Source: Phoronis australis
Lineage: Eukaryota > Phoronida > Phoronidae
NCBI GenBank assembly: GCA_002633005.1
Contig: NMRA01000165.1
Span: 285,958-349,957, forward strand
Reading direction: 5' to 3'
Length of the DNA stretch: 64,000 bases
In this document: in pieces, positions 47,301 through 58,225 of the stretch
How the letters are laid out: each line of letters begins with the position of its first letter
Position numbering within the stretch: the stretch's first letter is position 1
Notes under the pieces: model-generated
The model's input: only the letters and a program-made list of their open reading frames with translations
The model's database searches: none
Told to the model about the DNA's origin: nothing
Translations under genes and position numbers: made by a program

Positions 47301-50300
47301 GAACTGAAGGACAATTATGGCTACTTTGTAATCGGTGGACATTTAGCGACGATACATTTTGATAAACGCTGTTTAAAAAGCAACGTTGTTCAATTTCCAT
47401 GTTTTTTGTACTGAAAACGTAAGAAATAATTCCAATTAGTTCACTGTGAATTGCCAATTTTATTACATTTGTATAACGATTGGTGCATTTTTTGGGGGTG
47501 GTGTGGTGCTCTCAAAAGTGAACGAAGAATTTTAATTTTCATTTTTTGATGAGAATGTTCCAATTTATGTTAAAATGTTACGACAATAAGACCTATGGCG
47601 AAAAAATAAAAAATCTTTGTCCGTATTCCAGCAATGTAACAAAGACAACCCTCACACACCCGTTTATTGAGTCTATCCTATTGCTACGATGCGGCAAAAT
47701 AAGTCAATTGCCGGTGCTGCCCATTTTTCGTGGCGTGAATTTTGAAATCGAAGCAAACGCCCCGTGGAGAATGAAAATGTAGTTGAAGCCCGTGTAAACT
47801 GGGTGTTCCTGGATCTGTTAATGTGACATGAGTTTCATTTCACAAATTAATTTTTCTTGCGGGTTAAAATTGTTTTAAACGTGGATATTCACCAAAACAA
47901 GAGAGCGTAGCATTGCGTCCCAAGTCCTTTGCGTCCCGTGTTCTTTGTAACCCGGGTTCTATGTGTCCCAGGTTCTATTTGTCCCGTGTTATGGATTTCG
48001 GGCTGTATGTTTCCCGGGTTCCGATGTTTCCGGCCGGGTCTTTTGCGGTATAGTTCAGGCGCTAAGCGGACGAGTGTGCAAGTTTTAGATACAATCGCCA
48101 TTTTAGGTGCACGTGACAGTTTTGAAATGCTTTTTCGATCCTGTTATAGTTTTGAAATGCTTTTTCGATCCTGTTATAGACAAAAATTTGACCTCATTTA
48201 CCCTGATTTGCATGCATAATTAGGTCAAATTTTGCCATATCTCTGGAACCACTTGACAGAATCTCAGGATCTTTTGGTCGATTCAGGTTCACCAGGGCGC
48301 CCAATTAATTTTTGACACTTACGAGCTCGTTCAAGGTCAGGATCACGTGACAGTTTTCCCCAAAAACGAAATCTTTAGCCAAAAACGCACGTAACATTCA
48401 AACCACAGGAAGTATGTGCAGGTGTCATATGAAAATGCCATTCTTGGCCTAAATGACCATTTTGAGTTCTCCTTTTAAACCTGATGGAAAATAATCCACA
48501 TGAGAGTTTGTCAAGTAAATCAGCTATTTAGCAGCATCGTAATCCAGACAGTACCACATAGACACCAAAGCTGGCCAAGGAAAATAATGAAATGATCAAA
48601 AATTTTTGTGCGCGAGACTGCACTCGTGTACCCCGTCTCAACGAAGAAAAACCGTGGACTATAGCTATACAGAAGATACATGTTGTTTGGTAAATTCGAT
48701 TAAGATGCGACCTGTAGAGTGCAAAATACAAAAGAAAAATCGTGACAGAGTAATATAGGCCTTCTTCAGATCGACAAGTAATAAAGTGACGTGTTTTTAG
48801 GCATCCTCATTGGATCCTGGTCGTTGTCAGATCAAGCAATGCCCCCTGGAAATTTCGAATGCGAGCTGTATCTTGAAAATGCGCCTTTAGAGGTTGTGAG
48901 ATTTTGGTTTAATCGCAATCGGCGACGATTTTCTTGGCTGGTCGAGTGCTGAACAGGGACATATAGAACCCGGTGTGAAAGTAGCCATTACACCCCTGGT
49001 GAAATTGTCCGGCTTGCGTGTATTTGAATGAAGCATCCGGATATCCACTGAATAACTTATCCATATGCCGGCATTTAGATACATGCAGTTAGGACATTTT
49101 CAACAGGGGAACAATCACAACTACCACACTGAGACATACTGAACCCGGGAAACATACAACCCGTCCGATGAACAGAAAAATGGACACGTAGAACCTGGGA
49201 CACATGGAACCGGGATTCATAGAGCCCGGGATACATCGGGATGACCCCCAAAACAATAGGCCTATGTTCCCCGTCACTTTGTTCCCCTGTCTTTGTGCTC
49301 CCACGTCTCGATATTCTTAGTTCCAATGTTGAAATTTTATAGTAGTTTATGCCTCCGTTAAATCTCAATAGAGGTCGTACAATGTTAGTAAATCAATCAC
49401 TAGTAGCTATCAACTCGCGATAACAAGCGCCATTGCATGTCCTCCAACATGGCGTACTTCCGGGTTTTGATGACGTAATTTCAGACACTCTATAAATGCA
49501 ATGAATTTACAGTTCTCATGTCTTGACATCGAGTTACATGTTTCGTTATATTACTCTTTCAACACAATTGGCAGGTTTCTAGTCTGTTGTCAATTCACAC
49601 CTTGTGTTGTTTTTTGCAATAGGTGTCGGGCTCTACTTTGTTCGAGGTTGGCTTATACGTGCTGTCTCTGGGATCGGCAATATTTCAAACCTGTCTAGCT
49701 GTGTTGTGCGGAGAGCAGACGACGAGATACTTTGGAGCCAAAAATCTTATACGTGGTTACGTCGGGTAAAGGTTTCGTGTTGATCATATTGATTCGACGT
49801 ATTAGATTTAAATGAAAAAGTTTACATTGTGCACTTATGTTGCATGAGTAACTACGCGCGTATCTTATTGCTCTTAAAATGAGCAAATACTATGATTTGA
49901 ACATAATTGCTTCGATTTCTGCCACGTCTTCTTTAACTACATCTCACATTTAGTAAAAGTCCCAAGTGCTTCTGGTGTTCAGAATGGTGTTTGCCAGTTG
50001 GCGTTTGCTGTTACAAAGAACTATTTTATTTTCAGATATTATGTATTCGTCAACCTTGGATCTGTGATTGCTTCAGTCTACGTTGCTAAGATGTCAGATT
50101 CTGGAGCACTTTATCGCAACAATTCTACGTTTGTAATCTCAACAATCTGTGCAACCATTTTTGTTTTGATGCTAGGTTTCAGGGTCTTCACACGTTTGCC
50201 TCCAACAAATAGATGTAAGTTCTATGAATTAATAAATGAGCAGCAATAGAAACAATAAATAAATAAATAATAATAACCTAAGATTATTTGTAGACATTCT

Positions 50301-53300
50301 TTCCGCTTCATTTCAGCTTATAACTTCATGAGACGGATTTTAAACCAAGTTAATTTTGTCGAAATTCTTATGTTAAAAGCCCAGATAATGCTCATTCAAC
50401 TCAACTCCAAATATGTTCAAACTTAACTGATTTTAATACGAATGCTTTGTTGAAGTTTTATTTTTGATGGTGCACTAATACCTGAAATGACAGTCGTTGT
50501 GATTGACAGCTAACTCGTGCATTATGGGTTTTCACTCACTGAACTGTTGCGTGATGCAATGAAGTTTCGGCAGAAACCCGGTCCACATATAAAAAACTTT
50601 TCAAAAAATTAATCGTAAATTGAAGGCAAACACAAACAGGGCTGAAACTTTCGAAATGTTAATATTTTGGTGACTAACGAAACTCATCCCGTGTTCTCAA
50701 TTAGTGAGCGCAAATGAAAGAGTTCTTTAAAAGTTTGATCGTTGTCTTTGTAAACTTGTCACCCGCTTGATGCAAATGAAAGTCGCGATGTTCTTTTTGT
50801 CGTTGTCACTGTCATGAACGGGTCGTTAATGCATTCCAGTTTCAATAATAAAGTTACTATAGCAGCCAATTATAAGTTTTCGTTGCGTCAACAGTTTTAA
50901 AAACATGGAAGTCATTTACTTGTATGATAAGCAAGAAACGGAGTTACGGTAACGTGACGATTTTCAGTCCCTTTTTCAGCGTATTACGCATAAGGCAAGC
51001 CACACACGAAGAGGCAACTGCTGCGCTCTAAATTTTGGCGAGGCCGTGGCTGCGTACTCGTCGCTAGGCTGCACACAGCACTCTAACCTGAACTAGCTTC
51101 ATGTGATCAGCTGGGTGTCACATGACACGATAATAGCGAAATTGCTTAGAGTGTGCGTGAGCATGTATTCAGCTTGAGCAATCGAACGCGCAGCACCTCC
51201 GCACGCCGTGGAGCTTTGGCAAAATTATCCAGCATGATAGACACCGGTCGCAACGATATCACGAGTCTGAGCCGCGGTTAATGCAGAACGCCTCACACAA
51301 AATAGAAAAACTGCAGCGCTGATTACGCGCGACCGATCCTGCTTCGGGTGCAGCTACCTTATCACAAATAGCAACTAACGACTTTATCTGCAACGATTTG
51401 CTTAACTTTCAGCGTCTCCTATTCGTCTCCTTGTTAAGGCCTACTTCGCTCGTGGCTCTCCTTGCTGTCGACCAAGTCATTTTTTTGACCATTCTCTAAC
51501 AGCATCGCATCATGCAGAAGAGCAAGAAGCGGTGAAACGTTGTGCAAAACAAATAGCAAAGCTTGTCACCATATTTACGTCCATCATCACGTGCTTTACG
51601 ATTTATTCTTTGGTAAGTGCTGTAATTACTTCATGAATTTCATTGAAGACCGGACGTGCGTTCAGTAGACGCTAGGACCTCGCTAAAAAGCAAGACTTCG
51701 CGAGATTACGTGAGATGTTGCCGTGCATTTTAAATGAGAGCACGTGACTTTGACTAGGTTTTAGCTAGGTCCTAGCGTGGGTCCTAGCGTCTACTGAACG
51801 CACGCCGGGTTTGGCTAACTATACTAACGACCGACCGGCGCTGACGAATTTCTAATGTAACTGGTGGTAAATGAGGTATACAAATGAGATATAGCTAATG
51901 GAAGCCAAACTAAAAGTGACACAAATGGAGATCTTGATCGTGTTCGTAGCGCATTTTAACTTAATGTATCACAACTTTGGGGTGTGCTCTTTTATTTCCC
52001 ATTTACCATGGATTTCTATGCGACTTCCGTAAAGGAAACTTGTGGACAGTTTTCCATTTGCGTCCCCTTTTGTGCTGGTCAGTGTCTGGGTTCACTTGAA
52101 TTAATCGGATACTAATTTATTTCAGAAAAATTCCAGATTTGAAGAGCAAGCCAACGCGACAAATTTGCATTTTCCTGGGTTAAATCATAATCTGGATTCT
52201 CCAACCTTTTACGATGGTGTCTTCTGTATTTTGTTTGCCCCACTACTGTATTTTGGGGTATTCCCTATAGTAAATCGATGTGTGCCGTTGTCGCCATTGC
52301 GCCGAATAGGTTAGTATCTCAATATGAAATTTTCGAATATATTTTTGTTAAAAGGCTTTATTTGAACGACATCAAATTACAAATTACCTTTACTGGCTCG
52401 GTGAAAAGTTTCAAAAATGATGTGATCGTTTCCTAAAGTATCATTTGCTATCCGTTTTGTGCTACTTTTGATTGTTTGTAAATATTCCCTCGTGCAAAAG
52501 TAGAACATTTTGAAAACAATTTTAATAGAGGTTTGGAGAATAGTGCATAGTACACGTTTCAAATCGGAATCAGGTCAGCTATTTCTGAAACTTATATGAC
52601 GTTACGAGGTTAACCACATTCAGACATTGGTTCCTACAAAACCTTAAAGATGCATTTGCATGCTACTAACTATGCTGCCTAATATATAGCAGGAAGAAAC
52701 GACAATGTTATTTCAACATCATCTACGCTAAACAAAGTACAGTTGTATTCACTGACAACTTGTAAATGTGAAAACAAAAAAATTCTGCAAATAGGTGACC
52801 TTTGCACTAATGGCGTACCTTGGAGGCTTATCATGCAGTGTTATTCCCCAACACCACGTCACGATACTTACTAGATACGGTTGAGTGATTTACGGGGAAT
52901 CATTTTCGACACATAACTTGTTCTTTAAAAAACTGGGCAATTTTCAACCTGCTTCATATTCATATCGTCGGTATGTGTTGTGTTTCTAACTAATTTGACG
53001 AAGCAATCACAGAGATAAGGAGTTAGCGGGCGAGTTCCAGTTTATAATGAAGTCTTAAAAAATCAACTAGTAAGCGGTTGATCGCGGTGTTAAATCTGAA
53101 ACGTCAAACCACTTAAGTCTTGAGGAATAATGAGTTTACCTTGCGTGGATCCCTCTGCATCAAAGTCACACTTGCACTCGTCACTACATGAAGAAGTGCG
53201 TTTTCTTTGTGTAGGGGCTTTACTACAAAACGCATTATTATGTGTTGTTGTGATGATTTGGATTTGGCGCAGATATACCGTCATAACTTGTGCTCATAAC

Positions 53301-56300
53301 ACGATGTACGTTTTGTGTAGGTTTAGGTTTGGTGCTGATACACCGACATAAAGTGTACTCATTACACGATGTGCACACTGTGTAGTTTTGGGTTTGGTGC
53401 TGATATACCGACATAAAGAGCACCCCATTACACGATGTACGCTTTGTGTAGGTTTGCATTTGGTGCTGGTATACCGACATAAAGTGTACTCATCTTTACG
53501 CGAAGTAATACAATACAACTTTGACGTAGGGTTTGGTTTGGTGTTGATGCCTCTATCCCTGATGGCGTCGGGCATTGTACAGATTCATCTAGCTGACTGT
53601 TTATGGTGGAGCACCTTACCACAGATTGGAATGTTCGCTCTGGGAGAGGTTGCCGTTGTTCTATCAGGTTTGACACCAGCCTTTTCTTTGGATGATTGAT
53701 TTAGTTGGTCGTGAAACTTCAAAACTAAATAATTCCGTTTGTAGTCATAAGCGTAATTTTGTTGAATAACCGATCAGAAGCCTAATTTGCGCACTTCGGT
53801 ACGGGTGACTGCTAAACAACTAACCAGAAACCAAATAACAGGCGTAGTTACGCACGCGGCTACGGAAGGAGTTTTATTAGTTCTGAAATATTTGGCCAAC
53901 AAGAGCGAAGGGTGTCATCCGGGAACGTCATGAACAAATGAAAGAGACCAGCAACAAGTCTTTGAGCACGAGAAGCTAGAAAGCATTAAAACGTTGTTTT
54001 CATAAATGCACAATGCGTGATGCGTGAGGTATGTAACCTGTGCTAATGTCTTTTCTTGTTTCCACTCGTAAAAATCAACAGGGGGAGCTTTTTTAAATTA
54101 CAACTGAATTTGAGTAAAGTATGGCAAAGTTTCGTTTGAATCCGATCAATCAAGTTTCTAAGTTATGATGCTCCCAATTTAGCCAAGTTTGGAAATTTTC
54201 TGGAGTTCTAAATAGCCTCAGTCAGGTTTTTGGCAATGGTACGCATTTTGACCTCAGAACTACTGACTCCGGATGCATGAAACAGTCCCAACAGGGACTC
54301 GACTATGCTCTCTAAATCTTCAGCGCATGTACAGACCGTGTTCACTCATCAATGTTTTATCAGTTTTCCAAAACTTTATTTTTGTTGTGAGTTTCTGTAA
54401 TACTTATGACATTTTCGAATGATGCATCTGAAGTCTGAGCTCTTATTTCAAATAAAGTTAATGTACCATTGCTTAATTTTCAGTAATAATAAGAATTCAA
54501 CTTATGATTCACTTTCGTTGTGTATCACTCAGCAATGAAGCTGTAATACCAAAAACGATCGCCAGTGTTTGTTCACAAGTTCATAAATGAGATGAATTTT
54601 TAAGGAAACATAGTTGAGTACCTATTGGGAGCCTTTCATGCAACCAGTCACAGGCCTCTTGCCTGGGGCACCTTCCTGCTATTTCTTGGTAATTCACCTC
54701 ACTAATAAGTAAATCTTACATGCTTTTGGAGCGACTATGTTCACAACTGTGTGATTCAATTGCTGTACTGGAAGGTATACAATGTATACCCGTGGATCAT
54801 TAAAATGCCGGTACCTATATGATGCCTTCTACTGCAGAACGTTTTACGCTTGTCCACTCGGGAGTCAACAACTTAACATAGTTAATTGATGACACAACAA
54901 TTTTGTTTCAGTCGTTTTCGTGTTTGTTTTTTCCTGTCTATTTAGTGGGTTATCAGTAAGGGCTTAGATTCTACGTCATTTCAGGTTTGGAGTTCAGCTT
55001 TACTCAAGCACCACAAGGATTAGTAGCAAGTGTCATGGGTCTGTTTATGTGTTCCGAAGGTGTCGGTGCTTTCGTGGGTTATATAATACAGATTGCATCT
55101 GGGGCAGGTAACTAAATCTTTCAGCAAATTTTTACCGCAAATTAAAAAAATTTCCCACATTGCCCGGACAATTTGGCAGTGGCAGGTTTTTGTTTAGAAA
55201 ATTGTAATTTACCGTAGATTTGTCAGTGTCGAAAAATGTATCCCGGTGTACAGCTAACTACAAAAATACCCCGGATCTAATTACGACCGTGAATGGATTT
55301 TAATGTATAATAACCGGGTTCCATCAAAGAAACCAAATTTTGATTTAGAACCCTCTCTGGTTTCATGTTGTTCCATACGCAGATGCGGAGAAAGGGGGTT
55401 ATTGCCCCCTCCAGATTAAGGCAAACCGGGCAGTGAAGCATCTAATTGACAAATAGAAATACATATAGTAAGGGCCTTAGCAACCGAAGTGAGAGGTGGG
55501 GGAATTGATGGCGCCTGGCGAAAGGGTAGCTGCTTGAGACCTGGGGTCCGAGGTTGGTTGGTGAGCGAGGAGCTGAAATTGGTGGCAACCACCAGGGGAG
55601 AATTCTTCCACGCCTTCATTCGAGCAAAGCTACGTTGCTCATGTCCCCCCCCCCCCCCCCCCCCCCATCGCCNNNNNNNNNNNNNNNNNNNNNNNNNNNN
55701 NNNNNNNNNNNNNNNNNNNNNNNNNNNNNNNNNNNNNNNNNNNNNNNNNNNNNNNNNNNNNNNNNNNNNNNNNNNNNNNNNNNNNNNNNNNNNNNNNNNN
55801 NNNNNNNNNNNNNNNNNNNNNNNNNNNNNNNNNNNNNNNNNNNNNNNNNNNNNNNNNNNNNNNNNNNNNNNNNNNNNNNNNNNNNNNNNNNNNNNNNNNN
55901 NNNNNNNNNNNNNNNNNNNNNNNNNNNNNNNNNNNNNNNNNNNNNNNNNNNNNNNNNNNNNNNNNNNNNNNNNNNNNNNNNNNNNNNNNNNNNNNNNNNN
56001 NNNNNNNNNNNNNNNNNNNNNNNNNNNNNNNNNNNNNNNNNNNNNNNNNNNNNNNNNNNNNNNNNNNNNNNNNNNNNNNNNNNNNNNNNNNNNNNNNNNN
56101 NNNNNNNNNNNNNNNNNNNNAAGTTCTTGGTTTGCAGGGAACACATAAAAACTCAGATTTTTATCTCTCTTGTTGTTTTTGAAGCAGCCAGGAACACAAC
56201 AAATGTATCCGCCGTAAGTTTTCTTCGCGCTCATACCGCATGTTATGCTTGATACTATGGCTGCTTTCGGAATCCTGACCACAACACCCACAATGCACCA

Positions 56301-56937
56301 TTTTAACATAATTTCAATGTGGCGTCGCTGCAAATCCGCTATTATCTCTCTGTATTTTATTGCTTTGGCCTTACAAAACTTTATCGACCCTGGGACATTT
56401 TGATACATTGTTCAAGCTACCCTTGGAGCTCGTGTTTGAGTAAATCTGAACAATGAATATTTTCGAAAAAATATCCCAAAAATGCTCAAAAAAGTGGATT
56501 AGTGAAATATGCTGTTTTGAAGATACATTAGAAAAAGGAAGCCACTCACTCACTGTTTGTTATCATATTGTGAATACGAACACGTCCGGGTATTCGTTTG
56601 ACGTTCGTAAGCAGACGAACGCTGGAAACTTCAACGCCAGATGTCGCAGGACCGCGCAGAAGAGGAAATAAGATCGTTCACGACTTTATGGCTCTCACGA
56701 CTTTAGGGCCTCTGACGGTATGTGTTGAAAGCTCATTCTGATGATACTATTAATTTTTCCACGTTCCACTTATGATTTTCAGACGAATCTGATGCGGCAG
56801 CTGTGACGGCTATATTTTCCTTGTTTGGTGCCTCCGTTTTAAGTTTTATATTTTTCATTGTGGTCTCGAGACACTATGAATACAATATAAGAGAGGAATT
56901 ACAAGATGATGGTCAAGAGATGGATCAGGCCTCCTGA
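44322..56937 (+). CDS. SLC15/POT-family (PTR2) transporter, SLC15A4-like but divergent (10 exons)
   Basis: Exons: 44322-44508, 44854-44952, 45335-45378, 49623-49765, 50036-50214, 51413-51612, 52126-52309, 53530-53667, 54985-55107, 56783-56937. GT-AG throughout, consistent phases, 483 codons plus TGA. POT proteins move di/tripeptides or histidine with protons. The N-terminus MADEREPLL contains an acidic dileucine (E4xxxL8L9), a sorting signal for endolysosomes, as in SLC15A4. Family marks are [15 protein letters not shown] after TM1, YYVFVNLGS, and [12 protein letters not shown] before the last helices. About 10-12 hydrophobic segments are seen. The TM1 motif ExxERFxYYG has become [10 protein letters not shown] (31-40), losing both glutamates and the glycine. 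It is about 90 residues shorter than vertebrate SLC15A4, so a small exon could be missing (introns 3 and 9 are long, and intron 9 contains a gap). It could be an orphan SLC15-like branch. Confidence 0.87.
45040..45262 (+). repeat. GGCAGGCAG minisatellite in transporter intron 2
   Basis: Imperfect tandem array of GGCAGGCAGG/GACAGGCAGG units with a higher-order unit of about 35-50 bp (GGCAGGCAGGAAGACCTGCA occurs twice). Minus-strand translations are long Cys/Leu/Pro-rich frames caused purely by the repeat. Confidence 0.9.
47912..49292. mobile_element. Inverted-repeat element built of GTCCCAGGTTCTATG arrays (about 1.4 kb)
   Basis: The left arm (47912-48034) is a tandem series of GTCCC(A/G)GGTTCTATG-like 15-16-mers. 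The right arm (about 49092-49292) is the same in reverse complement, and an isolated inverted copy lies near 48951-48975. Both arms share TGTATGTTTCCCGGGTTC. The interior shows no transposase. It sits in intron 3 of the transporter gene. Probably a non-autonomous DNA element whose terminal repeats are themselves tandem repeats. Confidence 0.65.
48121..48180 (+). repeat. 30-bp perfect tandem pair
   Basis: TTTGAAATGCTTTTTCGATC plus ten more bases, twice in a row, inside the element above. Confidence 0.9.
51652..51808. mobile_element. MITE-like TIR element, family 3, copy 2 (157 bp)
   Basis: Terminal inverted repeats of about 36 bp: left GCGTTCAGTAGACGCTAGGA, right its inverse with an extra GTGGGTCCTAGCG spacer. 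Located 40 bases inside transporter intron 6. A diverged copy is at 33015-33170. Confidence 0.9.
52643..53045 (+). repeat. Dispersed repeat family 4, copy 1 (~400 bp)
   Basis: Colinear with 57290-57675. Shared blocks include CAACATCATCTA-GCTAAACAAAGT, GCAAATAGGTGAC, AACACCACGT-ACGAT, CGGTTGAGTGATTT and TCATTTTCGACACA. Same orientation. Located in transporter intron 7. Confidence 0.85.
53255..53545 (+). repeat. Tandem copies of the exon 8 acceptor and exon start of the transporter
   Basis: Four repeat units of about 65-78 bp plus the true exon start. Each unit has GTGTAG followed by GTTTGGGTTTGGTGCTGATA-like sequence, ATACCGACATAAAG and TACACGATGT. The AG dinucleotides end at 53320, 53385, 53451 and 53529 (the real acceptor, GACGTAG). 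Starting at 53386 or 53452 leaves an open, in-frame extension of 48 or 26 residues. Starting at 53321 is out of frame. Confidence 0.9.
54269..54647. mobile_element. MITE-like TIR element, family 1, copy 2 (379 bp)
   Basis: Left end CCGGATGCATGAAACAGTCC followed by GGGACTCGACTATG. Right end inverse of CTGGTTGCATGAAAGGCTCC with TACTCAACTATG. Same family as 19150-19577. Lies in transporter intron 8. Confidence 0.85.
55645..55666 (+). repeat. 22-base poly-C tract beside a gap
   Basis: Uninterrupted C run, seven bases before the N gap. Probably the reason the assembly broke here. Confidence 0.95.
55673..56120. other. Assembly gap, 448 N
   Basis: Gap within transporter intron 9, directly truncating the THAP-domain frame on the minus strand. 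Confidence 0.99.
56121..56234 (-). CDS. THAP-domain zinc-finger protein, N-terminal 38 codons, truncated by gap
   Basis: ATG at 56234 opens a frame of 38 codons running straight into the N gap. The peptide has CCVPGC near residue 12, then a basic stretch NNKRDKN, then [12 protein letters not shown]. This is the start of a THAP domain (C2CH zinc finger: CxxxC, then the F-x-FP strand). The second Cys and the His pair would lie in the gap. THAP domains bind DNA in cellular regulators and in P-element-type transposases, so this may be a nested host gene or a transposon remnant. It is antisense to transporter intron 9. Bases upstream (GCATTGTGGG near 56290) could be promoter, which is speculative. 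Confidence 0.68.
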
Positions 56938-58225
56938 GAAGCAAACATTATCAGGAAATACTGGTTGAAGGGTTCAAGTATAGTGCTCAGTGACCAAGAC
57001 GCTTAGCTGTGAAAAATTTAGCGACCTCATAATGGGGAACGCTATGGTTTTTGATGTTGATGTTTAGTAAGAATACAGATCCAGGGTGAGCCAAAAGCAT
57101 ACTAGTTCCTTACATGAATGTTATGACATGAGATAGACACTTGGTCTTACCCTCCCACTTCACCACTGTTGAAAAAAGTTTAGCCAGGAAATTATGAGAG
57201 CACCACGGTCTAGAAATAGGTAGTAGAAATTATTTCAGAAACTAGAAATTATGTATTCTCGCAGACCAAATTTTGTACTTCAGTCTTAAAGGTGTATTTA
57301 CAATCTTCTAATGTACAGAAGGAAGTAAACGACAAAGCTATTTGAACATCATCTAATCTAAACAAAGTGCAGTTATATTAATGGACAACTTCGTAAGTGT
57401 GAAAACAAGAAAATATGCAAATAGGTGACTTTTTCACTAATGGCTACCTTGGGCTCTCACATAACCCGCATCGTGCAGTGGTATTCCCGAACACCACGTT
57501 ACGATGCTTAATAGACACGGTTGAGTGATTTGCAGCAGATCATTTTCGACACAAAACTCGTTCTTAAAAACCTTTGGAAATTTTCAATGTACTTCATATT
57601 CGATCATGTTGTGTTCCTAACTTATTTGATGAAGCAGTTACAGAAATAAGGAATTATCGTGCAAGTTCCACTGTAAGACGCTGTACATGAAACAGAACTC
57701 TGGTCTGTGTTTTGTGAAAATCGAGTCGGTGGTATTTTTGTATATATTTTTTAGATCTTCCTGAGACAAGTGACGATAATGCATGCTGGTTTTTTTTACT
57801 CAACTCAAACCAGTTTCGGTGGGGCAGGGCTGGCGTCACTCCGTGCCAGTGTTCCAAAAATCCCGCCCTTCTTTTCCTCATCGGTTACAGCAAACTTAGA
57901 CATTACGTGATAATTTTTTTTTTCTTTAGAACACCATATTTCTCCAAAACCAAATTCTGTTACCCTCAGAAAAGTGTTTGATGAATAGAATTTCGGAGCC
58001 AATACCGCGACGAGCCGCCATGAAAAAGTAGACTTGACTGCAAGAACGCATGAATAAGAATTCCATGACCTATGTGCGATGTCGCAGATTCGAGACGATG
58101 TCTTCGGTCAAGTTCCCCCCCGCGCCCTTCCCCAGTCCGTTTCATTACGATTTTGGCACGAGCTCGATTGTCGTGAGTGACTAACTTTGGTGTGACTGCG
58201 CTGTTTACAAGACATAATTCACGGT
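56938..58225. other. Downstream region of the transporter gene
   Basis: No gene seen. No AATAAA close to the transporter stop is obvious. 57290-57675 is a dispersed repeat. Short frames near 57654-58295 on the minus strand have no supporting features. Confidence 0.4.
57290..57675 (+). repeat. Dispersed repeat family 4, copy 2
   Basis: Colinear relative of 52643-53045, diverged by many substitutions and small indels. No reading frame is shared by both copies. Confidence 0.85.

Noticed and set aside
47051-47302. Cluster of short frames at 46.4-47.8 kb in transporter intron 3
   Set aside because: None continues the transporter in phase with usable splice sites, and none resembles a POT membrane segment.
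53238-53575. Repeats with spacers in the transporter gene that look array-like
   Set aside because: Not a CRISPR array: eukaryotic context, units are contiguous imperfect tandem repeats containing exon sequence, and there are no distinct spacers.
55489-56252. Plus-strand frames through the gap at 55673-56120
   Set aside because: Made of poly-C translation and unknown bases. The credible coding signal at this place is the THAP start on the other strand.
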